From: an uncultured Cellvibrionales bacterium
GTDB taxonomy: Bacteria > Pseudomonadota > Gammaproteobacteria > Pseudomonadales > UBA7434
Assembly (NCBI GenBank): GCA_937897785.1
Contig: CALCNB010000347.1
Coordinates: 1-7,795, forward strand
Reading direction: 5' to 3'
Length of the DNA stretch: 7,795 nucleotides
Shown here one piece after another: positions 7,067-7,795 of the stretch. The notes beneath the pieces are model-generated. The model did no database searches. It saw nothing but the letters and a program-made list of their open reading frames with translations, and was not told the origin of the DNA. The first letter of the stretch is position 1, and each line of letters opens with the position of its first letter. Both the position numbers and the translations under genes were made by a program.

Positions 7067-7069
7067 CCT
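7067..7069 (-). promoter_or_regulatory. Weak Shine-Dalgarno (AGG) supporting ATG 7058
   Basis: On the minus strand TCAGG is followed by eight bases and then ATG at 7058. The two upstream in-frame starts, at 7088 and 7091, have only AT-rich sequence before them. Starting at 7058 also places the charged MK immediately before the hydrophobic segment, which is the usual form of a signal anchor. Confidence 0.45.
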
Positions 7070-7071
7070 GA

Positions 7072-7189
7072 GTTAAGTATAGCGTCATCAATTGGTTAAG
7101 TATAAATGAAAAACTTTATTAAAAAATGAGTTAAATTTTTTTCAGAAGTTAAAGTATTGTTATATTTCCAACTGTGAGAGGGTGTTAAG
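7072..7189 (+). repeat. Five direct GTTAA(A/G) repeats in the divergent intergenic region
   Basis: GTTAAGTATA occurs twice exactly (7072-7081 and 7095-7104). GTTAAA starts at 7130, GTTAAAGTAT at 7148 and GTTAAG at 7184, all in the same direction. The starts are 23, 35, 18 and 36 nt apart. The stretch separates the divergent sulfatase-like gene and the LuxE-like gene. The repeats may be regulator half-sites, or only a by-product of AT-richness. Confidence 0.3.
7099..7104 (-). promoter_or_regulatory. Possible -10 element (TATACT) for the sulfatase-like gene
   Basis: On the minus strand TATACT matches the consensus at five of six positions. It would start a transcript near 7092, giving a leader of about 33 nt to ATG 7058. 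The -35 region is a T-run with poor match to TTGACA. A start here would leave no leader for the in-frame ATG 7088 or TTG 7091, which is in line with ATG 7058. Confidence 0.25.
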
Positions 7190-7221
7190 CTAATAGAAAA
7201 ATAATTATCTGCGGCGCATGC

Positions 7222-7252
7222 TGTCCCCCACCCCCAAAAAGAATCGGAGACA
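7222..7252 (+). promoter_or_regulatory. Imperfect hairpin that would pair with the Shine-Dalgarno of the LuxE-like gene
   Basis: TGTCCCC (7222-7228) can pair with GGAGACA (7246-7252) at six of seven positions, with one C-A mismatch and a 17-nt loop that contains a second C-run and an A-run. The right arm includes GGAGA, the ribosome site seven bases before ATG 7258. Folding would therefore hide the site. The C-rich block is also unlike the AT-rich sequence just upstream and may be part of a dispersed palindromic repeat. Confidence 0.3.
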
Positions 7253-7257
7253 CCTTA

Positions 7258-7795
7258 ATGAATGACGTTGAAGAATTTATGACCGATCCTCTTGCTTTTT
7301 TTGACAGTTCGGTAACGAAAATGCACAGCATTGAACCGTCTGAACTTGCAGTGCTTCAGCAGCAAGCGATGCAAAAGCGAGTGGCTGATCATATTGAAAA
7401 TATCAGTATGGTAGGTAACCTAGCGAAGCGATTGAATATTACTGCTGTTGAAAATTTTAATGATGTGGTGCCGTTGTTTTTTGCTCATACTGCGTTTAAG
7501 TCATATCCGGCATCGTTAATTGATAAGAAGCGTTGGGACTTGATGACTCAGTGGATGCAAAAGCTTACCACTTATGATTTATCGCAGGTTGACACCTCGC
7601 AATGTGACTCTCTAGATCAATGGTTAGATGCCTTGGACGAGCAAACACCGCTTGAGGTGATTACCTCATCGGGCACCACTGGTACCATCTCATTAATACC
7701 CAAGTCACGCGTGCAAGCGCATTATCAGATGAAAATTTGGCGTTGTTTTTTATTTCAAACGTTTGGTACTGAGCCGACAGAAGCTGATATGAACC
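7258..7795 (+). CDS. LuxE/PaaK-like adenylate-forming enzyme, N-terminal part (3' end outside window)
   Basis: The frame is open from ATG 7258 to the right edge, giving 179 complete codons. ATG is preceded by GGAGA with a 7-nt spacer. The start of the chain reads MNDVEEFMTDPLAFFDSSVTK. Residues about 30-80 are helical-looking and lead to VPLFFAHTAFKSYPASL, then VITSSGTTGTISLIPKSR (134-151), the ATP-phosphate-binding loop of the adenylate-forming superfamily. The order short N-terminal DPL, helical region, VPxFFxxxxFKS and TSSGT resembles acyl-protein synthetase LuxE and the phenylacetate-CoA ligase (PaaK) group, not the FadD synthetases elsewhere in the window. About 50 residues (roughly 85-133) separate the FKS segment from the P-loop, more than in LuxE as I recall it. 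The family likely activates a carboxylic acid as acyl-AMP; acceptor (CoA, protein thiol or other) cannot be told without the missing C-terminus. It is divergent from the sulfatase-like gene across 199 nt. Confidence 0.8.
   Translation, partial: MNDVEEFMTDPLAFFDSSVTKMHSIEPSELAVLQQQAMQKRVADHIENISMVGNLAKRLNITAVENFNDVVPLFFAHTAFKSYPASLIDKKRWDLMTQWMQKLTTYDLSQVDTSQCDSLDQWLDALDEQTPLEVITSSGTTGTISLIPKSRVQAHYQMKIWRCFLFQTFGTEPTEADMN

Noticed and set aside
7059..7091. N-terminal extension of the sulfatase-like protein by 10 or 11 residues (ATG 7088 or TTG 7091)
   Set aside because: No ribosome site precedes either codon, and the best -10 element would start the transcript at about 7092. ATG 7058 has a better site and gives a normal signal anchor.
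7200..7257. Considered an insertion sequence end or attachment site at the C-rich block
   Set aside because: There is no transposase or integrase frame, no target-site duplication that I can see, and no matching inverted end elsewhere in the window.

Overview
The window looks like a piece of chromosome from a moderate-GC Gram-negative bacterium, most likely a marine gammaproteobacterium. The reasons are a lipoprotein with a DUF3604/PHP-like domain, fatty-acid-type catabolic enzymes, Shine-Dalgarno sites of the AGGA/GAGG type and generally AT-leaning codon use. The taxonomic placement is inference; there is no rRNA or marker gene here. I see no tRNA, rRNA, CRISPR array, intact insertion sequence or phage gene.

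Layout. (1) At the left edge, on the plus strand, is the C-terminal end of an AMP-forming acyl/aryl-CoA synthetase (ends at 371). (2) Convergent to it, and only 7 nt away, is a block of four minus-strand genes. In transcription order they are a membrane-anchored metallo-beta-lactamase-fold, alkyl-sulfatase-like hydrolase (7058-5580), an NAD(P)-dependent aldehyde dehydrogenase (5427-3991), a complete AMP-forming acyl-CoA synthetase (3883-2330) and a DUF3604 lipoprotein (2289-379). The gaps between them are 152, 107 and 40 nt, so the last two are probably co-transcribed. The first two gaps are large enough to hold promoters, and each contains an inverted repeat. (3) After a 199-nt AT-rich divergent intergenic region, a plus-strand gene starts at 7258 and runs off the right edge. 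It encodes another adenylate-forming enzyme of LuxE/PaaK-like type, with a TSSGTTGT P-loop.

How the genes may work together (inference): hydrolysis of an ester (sulfate ester or similar) at the envelope, oxidation of an aldehyde to an acid, and activation of the acid to its CoA thioester would form a short catabolic route for a hydrophobic alkyl, terpenoid or steroid-like compound. An alcohol dehydrogenase is needed between the first two steps and is not in the window. The DUF3604 lipoprotein is a predicted envelope metal-dependent hydrolase of unknown substrate. Three independent adenylate-forming enzymes in under 8 kb mark this as a carboxylic-acid activation neighbourhood.

The most interesting points are the accessory architecture of the sulfatase-like protein (membrane anchor, no C-terminal SCP2-like domain, Asp-type metal ligands), the unknown DUF3604 lipoprotein, the LuxE-like gene at the right edge with a possible RBS-masking hairpin, and a short AAYTGGYTAW motif found in three intergenic regions, in two of them inside inverted repeats. 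Most of this is recognisable at family level. I cannot claim a wholly new system.
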